Assembly (NCBI GenBank): GCA_001643675.2
Contig: LSRY02000044.1
Span: 186,001-250,000 of the forward strand
Direction of reading: 5' to 3'
DNA length: 64,000 bases
DNA from: Monocercomonoides exilis
Taxonomy: Eukaryota > Preaxostyla > Oxymonadida > Polymastigidae
Shown: positions 12,030-23,985 of the stretch, piece by piece
How positions within the stretch are numbered: position 1 is the stretch's first letter
Layout: each line of letters begins with the position of its first letter
Translations under genes and position numbers: made by a program
Notes under the pieces: model-generated
Told to the model about the DNA's origin: nothing
Seen by the model: only the letters and a program-made list of their open reading frames with translations
Databases searched by the model: none

Positions 12030-13990
12030 AACAATGTTGAGGTTATACTGTGACAAAGCGCACTCTCCTGATCAAAAGTGCTATGTTACAGAACAATTAG
12101 AAGCTCTCAATGATGCTTTTTCGCTCAACTTGTGATTGCACTTATGTGAAAATGTCTGTTTTGAGGGATATTGAATCATAAAGCAAGCAGAGCTTAAGGC
12201 TGTGGAAGTGAATTATTTTCAACGAAACAAAAATGTGCCTGGTCTTCAGCGGATTTCGTTCGTAATTGTACATCTGGTGTCTGAATCTTCGTTGAAGATG
12301 CGTACTGAGAGACGAAACTGAGCGAAAAAGTGATGGAGCAAGGGTTGCAGTGTGCGAAGTGGGGGAGATTGTGGTGATGGGGCTGTAGGCTGCGGGGCTG
12401 AGGATGGAGGATGTGGTTCAATCTCATGCAGCGATTGCACTGGCGGTGCTGGAGGAGCGAGAAGAGGCAGAGGAAGGAGAAAGGGGAGGCAAAGAGGGAG
12501 AAGAAAAGGTAGTAGAAGATGGAGTAGAAGATGGAGGGAGAGAGGAAGGTGAAGGGGATGAGATGAAAGGCGGATATTCTGCTGTGCACAGAGAGTTTGT
12601 AGAAAGAATAAAAGAGAACCAGGGGAAGCTGGAAGAAGCGATGACACCACTGGTTGTAGAGGCGCTTGGGCTGAGTCGGCTGAGGTTTGCGAAGGCAGGG
12701 GCGGGGACAGAGGCTGATGCTGAGGCGAGTGCAGACGCAGCATTCGGTGCAACCAGAAGTGTGCAGTTCCTCTCCATCCGATGGCATTCAACGGGAGAAC
12801 AGGAGAGCAGAAGAAGAAGCAGCAGATGGATCTTTGGGCATGACTTCAGATGGAAGTGCAGAGGAAGTGGGAAAAGATGTGGAACAGGTGGAAATGTCGA
12901 AAAGTGGTTTAGAGATGAATGAGGAGTCAGGGAGAGAGGGTGGTTTGATTGATTTGGAGAAGGAAGAGGAGGAAGAAGAAGAAGAGGGACAGATTCTGGA
13001 TGTGGAATCGCTACTGAGTGTTCCTGCGCACCCGGAGTGTGTGACGCTGGTTGACGAGAGTGCGTATGGGAGCTGGCGGGACTATCTGGTGACGATGACG
13101 GTGACGGGGGTGCTGGTGGAGCTGTGTGCGGAGCGGGAGCGGATTGTGTGGAAGCCGGTTGTGGAAGGGATGATACAGCCGGATGGGACGATGAGCATCA
13201 CGTTTATTGGGGAGAGTCAAATTCAGAAAGAGAAGAGAAGAGAAGAGAAGTGGGGTGGGAGTGAGTGTTTAGCATCGGATTGGGCGTTGTTTCATTTTAA
13301 TAAAGACAGGCAGAGGGAGACGATGAACGAGTTTGTTGTGATCGAGGCTGTTGTGCCGCAGGAAAGTGTGCCGTCGATCGCTCTGCGGGATGCGACGTTT
13401 GCGATCGGGCAAGTGTGCCAATGGAAAGGGATGATTGAGGTGTTTGGATTTCGTATTGTGTGTTTGTGGACAAATGGGAGTTGCTGAAGGATTCATCGGC
13501 ATTCCTGTGAATGTTGTATTTTCTGCTTTAAGGCATCGAGATCGAATTTGGAAACTACCTCCTTCCGCGCCGCGCCAGCGCTGCCGCTTTGCATGTGCGT
13601 GCTGCGTCGTCTGATTCTGCGCATTCTAACTCTGCTCGGCTTAATGGATCTTCGAGCGGAGTGCACAGGTTGGCTCTGCAGCGCCAGGTGTTCATCGAGA
13701 GTATCTCCTCAACCAGTACCTGGTTGGGCTACCGTCTCAGCACAAGCGTATGCCTTCCTCTCTCCTATTTCAGAGCGCAGCTTTGTGAAAGAGCAGCCGT
13801 TCTACCATCCAGAGCTGAAGCGTGTGCCGCGCGGGCAGTTCTTTTCGAACTGCCGGTAGCACAACATCACGTTTGACTAAGATGGGAAGTGAGATGTGCT
13901 GTTCCAGCCGGCAGGACATCTCATCGCTGGGATTGTGGAGCGAACAGCATAGCGAGCGCTGGAGACGGTGGCTGTGCAGATGCTGCACTG
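12030..13990 (+). pseudogene. Decayed GC-rich gene, frameshifts and stops
   Basis: Coding-like + sequence spans about 2 kb. Pieces near 12,040-12,160 (CYVTEQLEALNDAFSLNL) and 12,241-12,320 are cut by stops. One frame runs through 12,302-12,922 across a TAG at about 12,386 and includes VHREFVERIKENQGKLEEA. Another is open from 12,687 to 13,487 (acidic stretch, then VTLVDESAYGSWRDYLV and a C-terminal beta-rich part). Beyond 13,487 the reading must change frame at least twice (GIEIEFGNYLLPRR at about 13,531; EYLLNQYLVGLPSQHKRM at about 13,693). The last part is faintly reminiscent of the C-terminal half of a PX lipid-binding domain, but this is weak. I interpret the whole as one decayed gene of unknown identity. 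Confidence 0.5.
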
Positions 13991-13999
13991 TGCATTTGT

Positions 14000-14820
14000 T
14001 TCTGAGCTGAGCTGAGAAGACAAGAAAAGGATGGAAAAGCGGGTGTATGGAGAGAATGGGGGCGTGACAAGAGAGAAGGCGATGGAGAGGTTGAACTTTG
14101 TTGGAAATGGGCATGAGAAAAGCGCGCGAGAGAAAGGAGACTTGGCAAAGGCTGGTCTTAATGACCGGTCGCGCATTTGCTATTCAGTCAATCTGATAGT
14201 TCATTTTGGTCAGCTTCAAGTTTGTTCAATTATCATTCGATCTTTTTGGTTTTTTAATAAGAAACTTCTTCATTTCAGAAATTTTGTTCTTATGAGAATA
14301 TTTTTTTTTTTTTTTTGCTTCAATTAAATTGTAATCATTTTTGTTGAATGAACTTTGTTCTTTGTTATTCATAAACCATTTCATGCACATGGAATTTTGA
14401 ATAACCGTTTTTTAAATATGTTGAAATTTTTTGTTCAACATGAAGATGTTTTTTCACTATCATTATCCTGAGAAAAGTCTCGTTAGCTATAAGATTTGTC
14501 ATATTTCAAAGGTTAATACTGACAAAAAATCACTGATGATAACACCAAAACAAATAATACCATGAAAATTATTTGAAGTGAAGTTGCTTTGAGCGAAGTG
14601 GAGATTATGCTAAAGTGAACTTTGCATTCCAAAGAATAAAAAATTTGCTTTCTCTTCTTTTGTGTACTCAAGCGCTTCTCAGCTTCTATTAATGAATACG
14701 TTTGCTTGTGAGCTGTTTCATTTATAAGACAATCAGTAAATGTGAAAATAATATATGATAAGAGTTTGAATGAATTTGTTAAAGAATAGAAGCGGGGGAA
14801 ATGAAAAATATTTGATATTG
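14000..14820. other. AT-rich spacer
   Basis: Nothing recognised apart from chance frames. The low-complexity tail of the minus-strand frame at 14,513-15,028 lies here and is hydrophobic AT-driven sequence. Confidence 0.4.
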
Positions 14821-14829
14821 ATATGCAAT

Positions 14830-15245
14830 TGCATATAAATAACAAACTTTCAGTCATCTTCGCTTGCTTCAATCGCTGCTTTCTTTGATACATAAATAAA
14901 TCGTTCTCATTCGTTCCAATCATCTTCAGCAGCATCGACGCCTTCAAAGTTCTTGCACTCAAACTCCCTTCGCTTCCATCTCCTTTTTTCAGTTCCCTGA
15001 ATTTATCTTTCGTCAACTTCCAGGACACGGAACTCGCTGCTTTTACGTTGAATGAATGGACTACTGCTTTGATACGATAAGCCTTCTAAGCGCATCGCAG
15101 CACACCAAATTTGGATGCTCTGCGATTGAAAACAACATGCACAAGACTGTTGCTGCTTCGAAATGCCAGTTGGTAAACAGTTCTATTATATCTCACTTGA
15201 GTTTGGAACCTATCGGCCCAATCTGTTTTAAAAAAATAGTAGAAA
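14830..15245 (-). pseudogene. Gene fragment, minus strand, frameshifted
   Basis: Read on the minus strand, about 15,215-15,060 encodes DIIELFTNWHFEAATVLCML, then IAEHPNLVCCDALRRLIV, helical and repeat-like in style. After a TAG the protein resumes in another frame at about 15,050 with SSVSWKLTKDKFRELKKGDG and continues to about 14,830 (MYQRKQRLKQAKM). A further TGA lies upstream. Composition and alternation of hydrophobic residues look like helical (HEAT/ARM-like) coding sequence, but the family is not identified. Truncation, a stop and a frameshift mark it as a relic. Confidence 0.4.
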
Positions 15246-15536
15246 TAAAATTAGCACAATAATGAATGAAAGTAGATAAATATGAGTTGAAAAAAGAAAA
15301 CGAAAAAAATGTATAATTGTAATAAAATATAGAATTACGTTGAAATTCTATTAAACAAAAGTTGCAAGCAAATAAAGGAAAGCATTTTGAAGCAGTCGTA
15401 TGTGAATATGAACAGCCTTAACGTTTTCTCATCCAAGTTTCCCACCCTCAGGATTATACTAATTCCCTCTCTAACACATTAGCCTCCCAAACCGCCAAGG
15501 TTAAGAACAACATGCGCAGATCGAGGCTCAAAAATA

Positions 15537-15695
15537 GATACATATGAAGCGACAGAAACTACTCCCGATGGAGTGGTGGATTAGGAAACAGATGAAGATA
15601 AAGATGAGGAAGAAGTTGAACACAAAAAAGTTGGCTTTCTTTCCTTAAGGTGAAAGAAAGATGAAAGAATCGTATAGGGATGTGATTGAAAATTA
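15537..15695 (+). pseudogene. Short acidic coding relic
   Basis: One + frame reads DTYEATETTPDGVVD, a TAG, then ETDEDKDEEEVEHKKVGFL and two more stops. It resembles an acidic linker of a larger protein. It is too short to identify and could be chance. Confidence 0.2.
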
Positions 15696-15699
15696 GATG

Positions 15700-16767
15700 A
15701 ACTTTTCTTTGATTGAAAAAATAAGCTGATTAATCTTATCCTAGAAAAAATGGCAAAGTGGAATTATCATTAACATTGAAATTTGCTATTTTGACGTCAA
15801 ACTTATTTAGCTTTGAAACATGAGAATTAATAATTATCGTTTCTTACCTTGTTGTTCAACAATTCTCAAATATGAAGAAGGTCTTCTTTTTTTCGGCCAA
15901 GTTGAAAAAATCTCGTCAATGAAGAGATTGGAAAAGGAGAAGGAGAAAATTATATGTTTTCTTCAAAAATGTTGCTTGTAATGGATTGTCACCAGGAATG
16001 ACGCTCAACATAAAAAATGCTGTTTGCTGGAATGGAAAAATGATTATAAAATTCAAATAAATAATAAGTTTTGCATCGATTATAAAAATTCCTCAAAAAA
16101 ACACACACACCCTCCCTATCGCAAAAGAAGAAGATTGTCCAATCACTGAAGCAGCCAATCTCCTTTTCCATTGTTTCTCAGTGCTTCTTTCTCCATCATC
16201 CTTTTTTCTCCTTAAATATCTTTCTTTCTATGTTTTCATCGATTTTCCTCACAAAAAAATAATTTTTGCATTTTTCTTTCAAAGAGCCGTCCAATTGTTG
16301 TCATTCCATTTCGCTCTCATCCAAATGCTTCGAAATCGAATTTGTTTTTCGTCCCTTGTTCAAGTTGAATACAAAAAACTGCAATCCACATGTGCTGATT
16401 GTATCTTTGCATCAACCTTTCTTTTGGTATTCTGCTCAGTAAAGCAAAAGAATAATATTTCGATAACTTTCTCATTCGAAAATTCAAAAATGAAATTATG
16501 AATATTTCTTCATTTTCATTTCTCTCACAAAAGCAAGAGGTTAACAAACTGATTTACACAAAAAAAGAAATGGCACACACATTGAAATAGAATACATGAT
16601 TTTCAATTTCTTTTAACCGATGAATAATTATCTGGAACTGATTTTCATTGCTGATCAAAAAACAGACTCAGACAATTTCGAAAACAAATTTGCAATTTCA
16701 TTATCATATCTTAATTCTTCAAGAATTTTAATTGATTCGAAGAATTCACAAAAAAATTTGAAGGTGC
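15700..16767. other. AT-rich spacer
   Basis: No supported feature. Frames at 15,989-16,171 (-), 16,181-16,501 (+) and 16,317-16,547 (-) lack motifs and overlap one another. Confidence 0.4.
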
Positions 16768-16933
16768 GGCAAGTTCCAAATATGTGGACCATCGATAATA
16801 AACTTCTTTCACATTCTAAACGAAACAAAACGTTATATTAATTAATGCAAAATTCGTTTTATTTGTCGAAAATGCATTGTGACGAAGTATCAATTATTCA
16901 TTCGATCTTTCCCATAAAAATTTTCTTTTTTCC
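16768..16933 (+). repeat. Inverted repeat, left copy (166 bp)
   Basis: The segment is the reverse complement of 20,015-20,180; paired positions sum to 36,948. Homology starts and ends sharply. The two copies bracket 3.1 kb that contains the beta-helix relic at 17,557-19,470. Confidence 0.85.
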
Positions 16934-16999
16934 ATTTTTTCTTTTTTTCTCAAAATTGAAGGCTGGGAACTGTATCATCTCAAATCAAAAAATTTAATA

Positions 17000-17556
17000 G
17001 ATTAATTTTATTATTATTTGCTTCAAATTTTTTGATGAATATTCGCATCATCATTTTTGGCTGTTTTTATTCAAAACAAATAAAATCATAATGTTTTATT
17101 TCAATTTGATTGATTTCTCTAAGAAAATTTTGGATATGAATTTCACTATTTGAATGCGCATTGTTGCAACGGATATATGCGAAATATAAGATTTGTTTCA
17201 AAATTTTGAATTGAATGCCATTCAAGTGAAAATTTTGTATCATTGAAATGAATGTTTTCAGTTTCTGTGGCTTGGTGCGTATCCAAGAAACATTCAAAGA
17301 CTGCTAACGGTTAAAATGACGACTTTTATTTGTTGATTAAATGCTTCAACCTCAAAAAAACAATTGAAATAACAAATAAAAAAAAGCTCGTTGTTGTTAA
17401 CACCAAGAAAAAGAAAAAAATCATAGTAACAAGCCAAATCACATGACTTCATTAACAAAAAAGTTATTTTTTTAACACAAGAACTTTTTGAAAAGAATTT
17501 TCGTTTCAATACAGCCAAACATCGCTGAGTTTTTCCAGCCTAACTTCCCCTAACCA
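17000..17556. other. AT-rich spacer
   Basis: Nothing convincing. The two minus-strand frames (17,067-17,297 and 17,294-17,518) have no motif and lie in AT-rich DNA. Confidence 0.4.
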
Positions 17557-19470
17557 TCAATCCTTCTCGTTCTTCCCTTTCTCTGATGACACAAATATCC
17601 GCTCTGACTTGTAGAACACAATAAATGGCACCAAATCAATCGGCTCCTCCTCCACTTTGTCCAACCCGAAGATCGCATTATTTCTGTCAAAGGCCAACTC
17701 ACTGAAGTCCATCACAAACAGTGCCTCGTTGATCTGCTCAGCAATCGATCGGCAGACAATGAAAAGATCCTTCCCCACACTCGCTCTGTTCAAAGAAAAC
17801 CGAATCAGCCGAAATTTGATTGGCAGCGCCTTCGCTTTCTTCGAAGATTGTGCATCTAAATCTTCTGGATCGTCCATGCAGTTCAATGCAATTGCGCCTC
17901 CTCTGCCTTCACTTGTTGAGCACGCACATGTCACAAAAGACGACAGATTCGCCAGCACACTGCCTTCATTTGCCCAGCTGTCAGCCAGCCCGCACGCCTT
18001 CTCCTTCATCCACACACAAAACGCCCCTCCCAGCTGAGACTCGCTGTTGCAGTCGCTGAATGTCGAGTTGTCCATCGTCAGCTCCACAGACAGCGCGCTC
18101 TCATAAGAAATGATCGACGACTTCGCGTTTGTGCTGTGGATGAGATGCCACTGAAGATTCTCCAGTCTGATTTCGCTCGCTTCTTTGCTCACTTTCGTTT
18201 CTTTGCCATTCCCTGATAAGATTGATTCCTCATCTCCCTTCTCTTCCGCATCACCCACAGAAATAAACGATCCATCTGCAAAATTCAGAACATCAACAGA
18301 AAACGCGCTTGCCACAAAATGTGCAGCTGGCGCAGCAAGCCGGATGGCTGATGTCGCAAAGGAGAGCTCGGCCATTTTGGACTCTTCAATCGAAAGTGTC
18401 CCCGACGAAACATGGAAAAGCACAAACGCAATGCCTTCTTCTGCTGTCTGCATCGCAAAGGAGCATTTGCTAAGCGTGGCTGTTCCTGTCTCAGTGAAAA
18501 GAAGTTCCTTTTGCGATGTTTCGAAAGACGAAGGAAGGCAGAAGTTGATGGAGGTGAAGATGAGCATAAGCTTGTTTGTGAGCACAGCCTCAGAAGGCTC
18601 AGAAAGAGATTGAATAGCTTTTCCCACATTGATTGTGCATTCATCTGAGGAAGGCTCATCAGAAGAGGAAGAGGAAGAAGAAGAATAACTAGGAGAAGAA
18701 GGAACAGCTGGGCTTATTGAGCTGTTTGAAAGGTCCCACTCGTCTGAAATGGCAGCACTTGTGTTGATTTTGATTTCTCTGAACTGAATTCCTTCTCTGA
18801 AATGCCTCATCCCTTCCCAAAACGACAGACAAGGCTCCTTTTCTGATCCGCACCCGTGGATGTCTCTTCCACTCGACGACACAACAACATAAGTGTCTGT
18901 GTGCTCAAACAGCAGCTTGTCCAAAGATATGCCTTCTGTAAAGTTCACTTTGTCTGCCCCAAAGAAAGCATTTGTGTTTTTCCATTCAGTCCAATCAAAC
19001 ATCAACCTTCCAATAACAACTGAAGAATTTAAATCGGAGCTCAATATGAACACGTTTTTGCCAACAAATGCTTCATTCTCAGAAAACACCAAATCAGACA
19101 AAGAAAATCCATCGATCGAGTTGCAGCAGCTCAGATACAAAAACCATCCTCTTCCTTTAAAAGTGGAACAAACGCAAACAATTCAGAATTCACACCATTC
19201 CTCAGATCATTCGCCACAATGAACATGTCTTTTCCCTATTGTGCCTTGTTTCCTCCAACACTTATCTCTGAAAATGAATATCTGTCATTGTTGTCTGTTG
19301 CACATGTCAAATAGATTCCTCCCCCACATCCTTCAGAACTGCTGCAGATGCTGTTCGTCACTCCCACATTCCTCATCTTCAGCTGTCCATCTGCCCCTTT
19401 CAGCTCAAAAGACATCGCTCCTCCCTTTTTGAATCCTTCTGAGCCGAGCGCTTAATACGTGCAACAACTT
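17557..19470 (-). pseudogene. Beta-helix surface-protein pseudogene
   Basis: The main open piece (19,140-17,557, 527 codons, no convincing ATG) carries the family signatures: FVGKNVFILSSDLN, then GCGSEKEPCLSFWEGMRHF (the CG-x-PC module start), repeated short beta-strand/turn units, GRGGAIALNC and SVGKDLFIVC. Upstream, about 19,450-19,140 on the same strand encodes GFKKGGAMSFELKGADGQL and CGGGIYLTCATDNN, but with a TAA, a TAG (after VGGNKAQ) and a frame change before the main piece. The 3' end stops after VFVSSEKGKNEKD, where intact genes continue into another CG-x-PC motif, a membrane helix and the kinase-like domain. It is therefore truncated at both ends. It has higher GC and more Ala than the intact paralogues, suggesting an older, diverged family member. 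Confidence 0.8.
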
Positions 19471-20014
19471 CTGCTTCGTTGATGTTCTGAAGAGAGAATA
19501 TCGAAGAACACGGATTTGATTATCCATTGTTGACGCTGCAGAATAAAATAAATTACAACAGAAGAACAGCTGAAAAAATATCTTCTTTTTCTTTATCGTT
19601 AATTGATTTTTTCACAAAAAAGAATTAAGCAAATTATTTGACATACGAATATATGAGAATTTGAGAAAGCTTTGGTATCAAAATTATCGTGAGCTTCAAT
19701 GTCATCATTGAATTCAATGTTAAATTGATTATAACATTTTTCATTATAACAAAAAAATATAATTTACAAAAAACAGTGCGCTTTTGAAAATTGATAATCG
19801 ATTTGAAGTTATCTATGTTAGCACACACTTCTGTGCTCGAAATAACCTGTGCAAAATCCACAACTCAACTGTGATTTTTCAGTTCGAAAAAACACGAAAA
19901 AATATGTGAAAAGAAAACGTTTTTGTGTTTCTCAAAATATGAGAACAACAAAAACGACCATGTGAAAACATCACATAGAAACGGAAATGAATGAAACAAA
20001 AAATAAAAAAACCA
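19471..20014. other. AT-rich spacer
   Basis: AT-rich sequence between the pseudogene and the right inverted-repeat copy. No feature is supported. Confidence 0.4.
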
Positions 20015-20180
20015 GGAAAAAAGAAAATTTTTATGGGAAAGATCGAATGAATAATTGATACTTCGTCACAATGCATTTTCGACAAATAAAACGAATTTTG
20101 CATTAATTAATATAACGTTTTGTTTCGTTTAGAATGTGAAAGAAGTTTATTATCGATGGTCCACATATTTGGAACTTGCC
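20015..20180 (-). repeat. Inverted repeat, right copy (166 bp)
   Basis: Reverse complement of 16,768-16,933. It lies only about 80 bases left of the 2.2 kb palindrome, so two independent inverted-repeat structures abut here. Confidence 0.85.
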
Positions 20181-20262
20181 CTCTCAACAAACAAAAAATG
20201 AACCAGAAACCTCCTTTATCTTCCGTGCATTCATAAGTCAAGCCTGATGAAATTATTCTATT

Positions 20263-22471
20263 ATACCATTAGTGCCAAACCCGGAACCTGGTGCCAAACC
20301 CGGAACTGGCAAATTTTTGTGAAATTTGAAAAAATTTATAACTCATTGTTCATTAAGTCCACAGAGCTCGCTTTCGGGTCATTACTATATTTATTTTTAT
20401 TTGCTAATATTTTTCTAATAAATACACAAAAATGCACATATTTATTTAAAATGTTATATTTGTCATATTTTTGAAAATTACTATTTCTGAGATCGCTGCA
20501 GAAAAAGAAAATCATCGAATCGAGCTTATTTTAATATCTATGAGTAAAAGATCAAACATATGGGAATTTTGATTCGTTATTCGTTTGATGAAACATTTTT
20601 CATTGATTAGATCAATAACCATAAAGATGTGAAAGCAATTGGCATACTTGACTGCAGCTTAGAGAAGAAGTTTGCTTTGAATATTTCAAGAAGGTTTTAA
20701 AAATATTGTGTCTTTTATTTAATTTACAACAATTTTTTTAGTGAATGCACTTGTCAGAACCATGCTTTGATTGGGGTGTGTTTTTTTGGGGAGCAGGCTT
20801 TCAAAAAGTTTGATTACAGTTTGCTGTTTCTCAATTGTTGTATATTTTACAATTTTTTGTTTTGCGCAATTATTTGATTCTTCAAAAGCTAGTTTTTGAA
20901 TGTTTTGTTTGACGCACATATTTGCTTGATTTTATCATTGTAAAGAATGTTACTGCATTTATATCTTCAGATATCTGTGCTGTAAACATTAACTACTATT
21001 TAATGTCAATTTTTTGAAAAGCAGAAATATATCTTTATCGATATTTTTAATATTTATTATTTTTAATAATTCTGTTATTTTTTTGAAAGATATTCATTTT
21101 ACATGTTAATTTTGATGGAATCTGTTAAGCACTTATTTATTGAATTTACTACATTTTTTTCATAATATTTTTATTTGTATTTAATGAATAACACAACAGA
21201 ATTATCTTATATAAATTTTGAGTGTTTTTAATATTTATATAAATATTTATGTAAATTTACATTTTTTGAATTTTTTATTAACACATAAAACATTTTGCAT
21301 AGCAATAGCTGTATATGCAATTTAAAATATTCTGTAAGAAAAACATTTTCCAATTTGCTCAGTTAGTAAATAAGTATTATGCGCTATCGATGAACACGAT
21401 TTAAATAAAGATAAGTTTTCATTATTCACTTTCAGTCCGTAATTTAAAATCAAATTAAATCTCGCATAAATATTGTTAAATACGAATTGATTGAAATAAA
21501 TATCAAAAACACTCAAAATTTATATAAGATAATTCTGTTGTGTTATTCATTAAATACAAATAAAAATATTATGAAAAAAATGTAGTAAATTCAATAAATA
21601 AGTGCTTAACAGATTCCATCAAAATTAACATGTAAAATGAATATCTTTCAAAAAAATAACAGAATTATTAAAAATAATAAATATTAAAAATATCGATAAA
21701 GATATATTTCTGCTTTTCAAAAAATTGACATTAAATAGTAGTTAATGTTTACAGCACAGATATCTGAAGATATAAATGCAGTAACATTCTTTACAATGAT
21801 AAAATCAAGCAAATATGTGCGTCAAACAAAACATTCAAAAACTAGCTTTTGAAGAATCAAATAATTGCGCAAAACAAAAAATTGTAAAATATACAACAAT
21901 TGAGAAACAGCAAACTGTAATCAAACTTTTTGAAAGCCTGCTCCCCAAAAAAACACACCCCAATCAAAGCATGGTTCTGACAAGTGCATTCACTAAAAAA
22001 ATTGTTGTAAATTAAATAAAAGACACAATATTTTTAAAACCTTCTTGAAATATTCAAAGCAAACTTCTTCTCTAAGCTGCAGTCAAGTATGCCAATTGCT
22101 TTCACATCTTTATGGTTATTGATCTAATCAATGAAAAATGTTTCATCAAACGAATAACGAATCAAAATTCCCATATGTTTGATCTTTTACTCATAGATAT
22201 TAAAATAAGCTCGATTCGATGATTTTCTTTTTCTGCAGCGATCTCAGAAATAGTAATTTTCAAAAATATGACAAATATAACATTTTAAATAAATATGTGC
22301 ATTTTTGTGTATTTATTAGAAAAATATTAGCAAATAAAAATAAATATAGTAATGACCCGAAAGCGAGCTCTGTGGACTTAATGAACAATGAGTTATAAAT
22401 TTTTTCAAATTTCACAAAAATTTGCCAGTTCCGGGTTTGGCACCAGGTTCCGGGTTTGGCACTAATGGTAT
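20263..22471. repeat. Near-perfect 2.2 kb palindrome
   Basis: Left arm 20,263-21,238 pairs with right arm 21,496-22,471; paired positions always sum to 42,734, so there are no indels over about 976 bases. I noticed only one mismatch near the inner end (21,230/21,504). The spacer is about 257 bases (21,239-21,495). Just outside, sequences remain vaguely alike (ATGAAATTA versus ATGTGAAATTA) and then diverge. Each arm contains the same 66-codon frame (20,719-20,919 on -, 21,815-22,015 on +) and the same 75-codon frame, both AT-rich and of unknown function. It may be a palindromic mobile element, a recent inverted duplication or an assembly fold-back. Confidence 0.9.
21815..22015 (+). CDS. 66-aa ORF duplicated in both palindrome arms
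   Basis: The frame begins MCVKQNIQKLAFEESNN and ends FTKKIVVN. An identical copy lies at 20,719-20,919 on the minus strand. Its composition (Lys, Gln, Glu, Thr) is more protein-like than other frames in this AT-rich stretch. No domain is recognised. Identity of the copies follows from the palindrome, so it is not evidence of selection. It could be part of a protein encoded by the element. Confidence 0.25.
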   Translation: MCVKQNIQKLAFEESNNCAKQKIVKYTTIEKQQTVIKLFESLLPKKTHPNQSMVLTSAFTKKIVVN

Positions 22472-22570
22472 TGCGGTATAATTTCACATAGGTGACATTT
22501 CTGTATCATATCGTATTTTTGTCCAACAAATAGCTATTCACATATAAATAAAAATAGTTAGCTTAGATTA

Positions 22571-23603
22571 TGACTGAAGCCAATCCCTCTGAGAGTGTTA
22601 TGGATGTACACCTCTACAACACGGAGAAGGTGATTGCGTGAAAAGAGCTGTCTTTGAACCAGTTGAGTAACGCGTTTACCCGCGAGCTTACACCTGACGA
22701 TGACACATTCAACCGCTACGATGGCCTGCTCTTCACAGAGGCTGGTATGCGCTTGCTGCGGAATCTGCTTAATTTGCCTTTCAATTTGTGTGCTGCTCCG
22801 CTGGGAAGCAAGACGTTTTGAAGATTGCGTTGCAAACGTTGAGTTTCACCGATGAGCATGCTGCGTTTGAGATCGGGCGAGGAGCAGAGACGACTGCGAT
22901 GCATTTTTTGGAACAGGTGCTAATCTGCGAGGTGAATATGCAGATTCAGTCAATCGTGCTTCAGAATGAAGGAGGGACAAGCGTTGGCTGCTAACTCAAC
23001 CTGACTGAAGTGAAGCGTCTGAATGCGTCTGCGACTTATTTCCCTCTGTTTTAGTGTTCTGTCACGAGAGGGATTGTGCAGGTGTGTGAAAAGCAGACGA
23101 TATACCGGAGCTTCCATCAGCTGATGCAATGGGGATATTTGGTTAGGATTCTCGTAAAGTTGGGAAGCAGATACAGCTCTATGAGTGAGATGAACGAGAA
23201 TGTTGGAGGAGGAGGAAGTTATGGAACAGAAGGTGTCACACACATGGAGCAAGCATCGCAAGTGTTGCTGGCGGGAGAAGGCTTCATTTCGTTAAAAGGC
23301 ACAGAGCCGTTTGTTGATGAGAAAATGACAATAATTCCAGCTTTTCTTTTTCAACTTTCTGTTCAGCAATATTTATTGAAGCATGAGCGAATTGACTTTA
23401 TGAGAATGGAATGTTGGAGCATGGAGCGGAGGCTGGTGCACATGGCGTATCTACGTGCTAGGCTGCATCTAGCGCTGCAGAAGATGGAGAAAGAGAAAGG
23501 AGAGAAGAGAGGCATCCTGTTTGACTGGAAAAAGAGCCATCAGCTGATCAAGAAGCAGATTTTGACGATTCAGCCGATCAAAGAAAAAATTGCAGTGGGA
23601 TAA
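22571..23603 (+). pseudogene. Decayed helical-protein gene
   Basis: From an ATG at about 22,571 one frame reads MTEANPSESVMDVHLYNTEK, a TGA at 22,639, then LNQLSNAFTRELTPDDDTF and LFTEAGMRLLRNLLNLPF. A frame change at about 22,795 leads to QDVLKIALQTLSFTDEHAAF and LICEVNMQIQSIVLQNEGG, a TAA and a TAG, and finally an uninterrupted 175-codon stretch (23,076-23,603) including MRMECWSMERRLVHMAYLR and DWKKSHQLIKKQILTIQPI. The composition is that of an amphipathic helical protein and all pieces share one strand and order, so this is one gene broken by three stops and at least one frameshift. I do not recognise the family. Confidence 0.55.

Positions 23604-23605
<2 letters not shown>

Positions 23606-23640
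<35 letters not shown>
23606..23640 (+). repeat. (TG)n microsatellite
   Basis: About 17 perfect TG dinucleotides lie directly after the stop that ends the relic at 22,571-23,603. Confidence 0.95.
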
Positions 23641-23642
<2 letters not shown>

Positions 23643-23724
23643 GTGGAGCTGCATGCACTGACAGCTGCACAAGTTGTGGACTCTTCACTTCAGTGTAACA
23701 CCAGAAAATAGATCTTTGCATCAT

Positions 23725-23985
23725 CAATCATCTTCTTCATTCTTCTTCATTCTTATATTTTCTTCTTCTATCTTCTTCTTTCTTCTTCTTTCTTCTTCTT
23801 TCTTTTTCTTTATTCTTTTTTATTCTTCTTTTTTCTTCTTTCTTTTTCTTTCTTCTTCAATATTCTTCTTTCTTATATTTTCTTCTTCTTTCTTATATTT
23901 TCTTCTTCTTTCTTCTTCATTCTTCTTCTTTATTCTTCATTCTTCTTCATTCTTCTTCTTTATTCTTCTTTATTCTTCTTCTTAA
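23725..23985 (+). repeat. TTCTTC/TTCTTT low-complexity repeat
   Basis: Irregular tandem TTC/TTT units (TTCTTCTTTCTTC and variants). The Ser/Phe frame across it is a repeat product. Confidence 0.9.

Noticed and set aside
13530-13800. PX lipid-binding domain in the decayed gene
   Set aside because: Only a loose resemblance across a frameshift; no conserved Arg-Tyr or PxxP core could be placed.
3123-23603. Alternative genetic code (TAA/TAG as Gln, known from the oxymonad Streblomastix)
   Set aside because: The interrupted frames contain TGA as well as TAA and TAG plus frameshifts, and the 9 kb, 7 kb and 6.3 kb intact frames use none of them internally. Standard code with pseudogenes explains this better.
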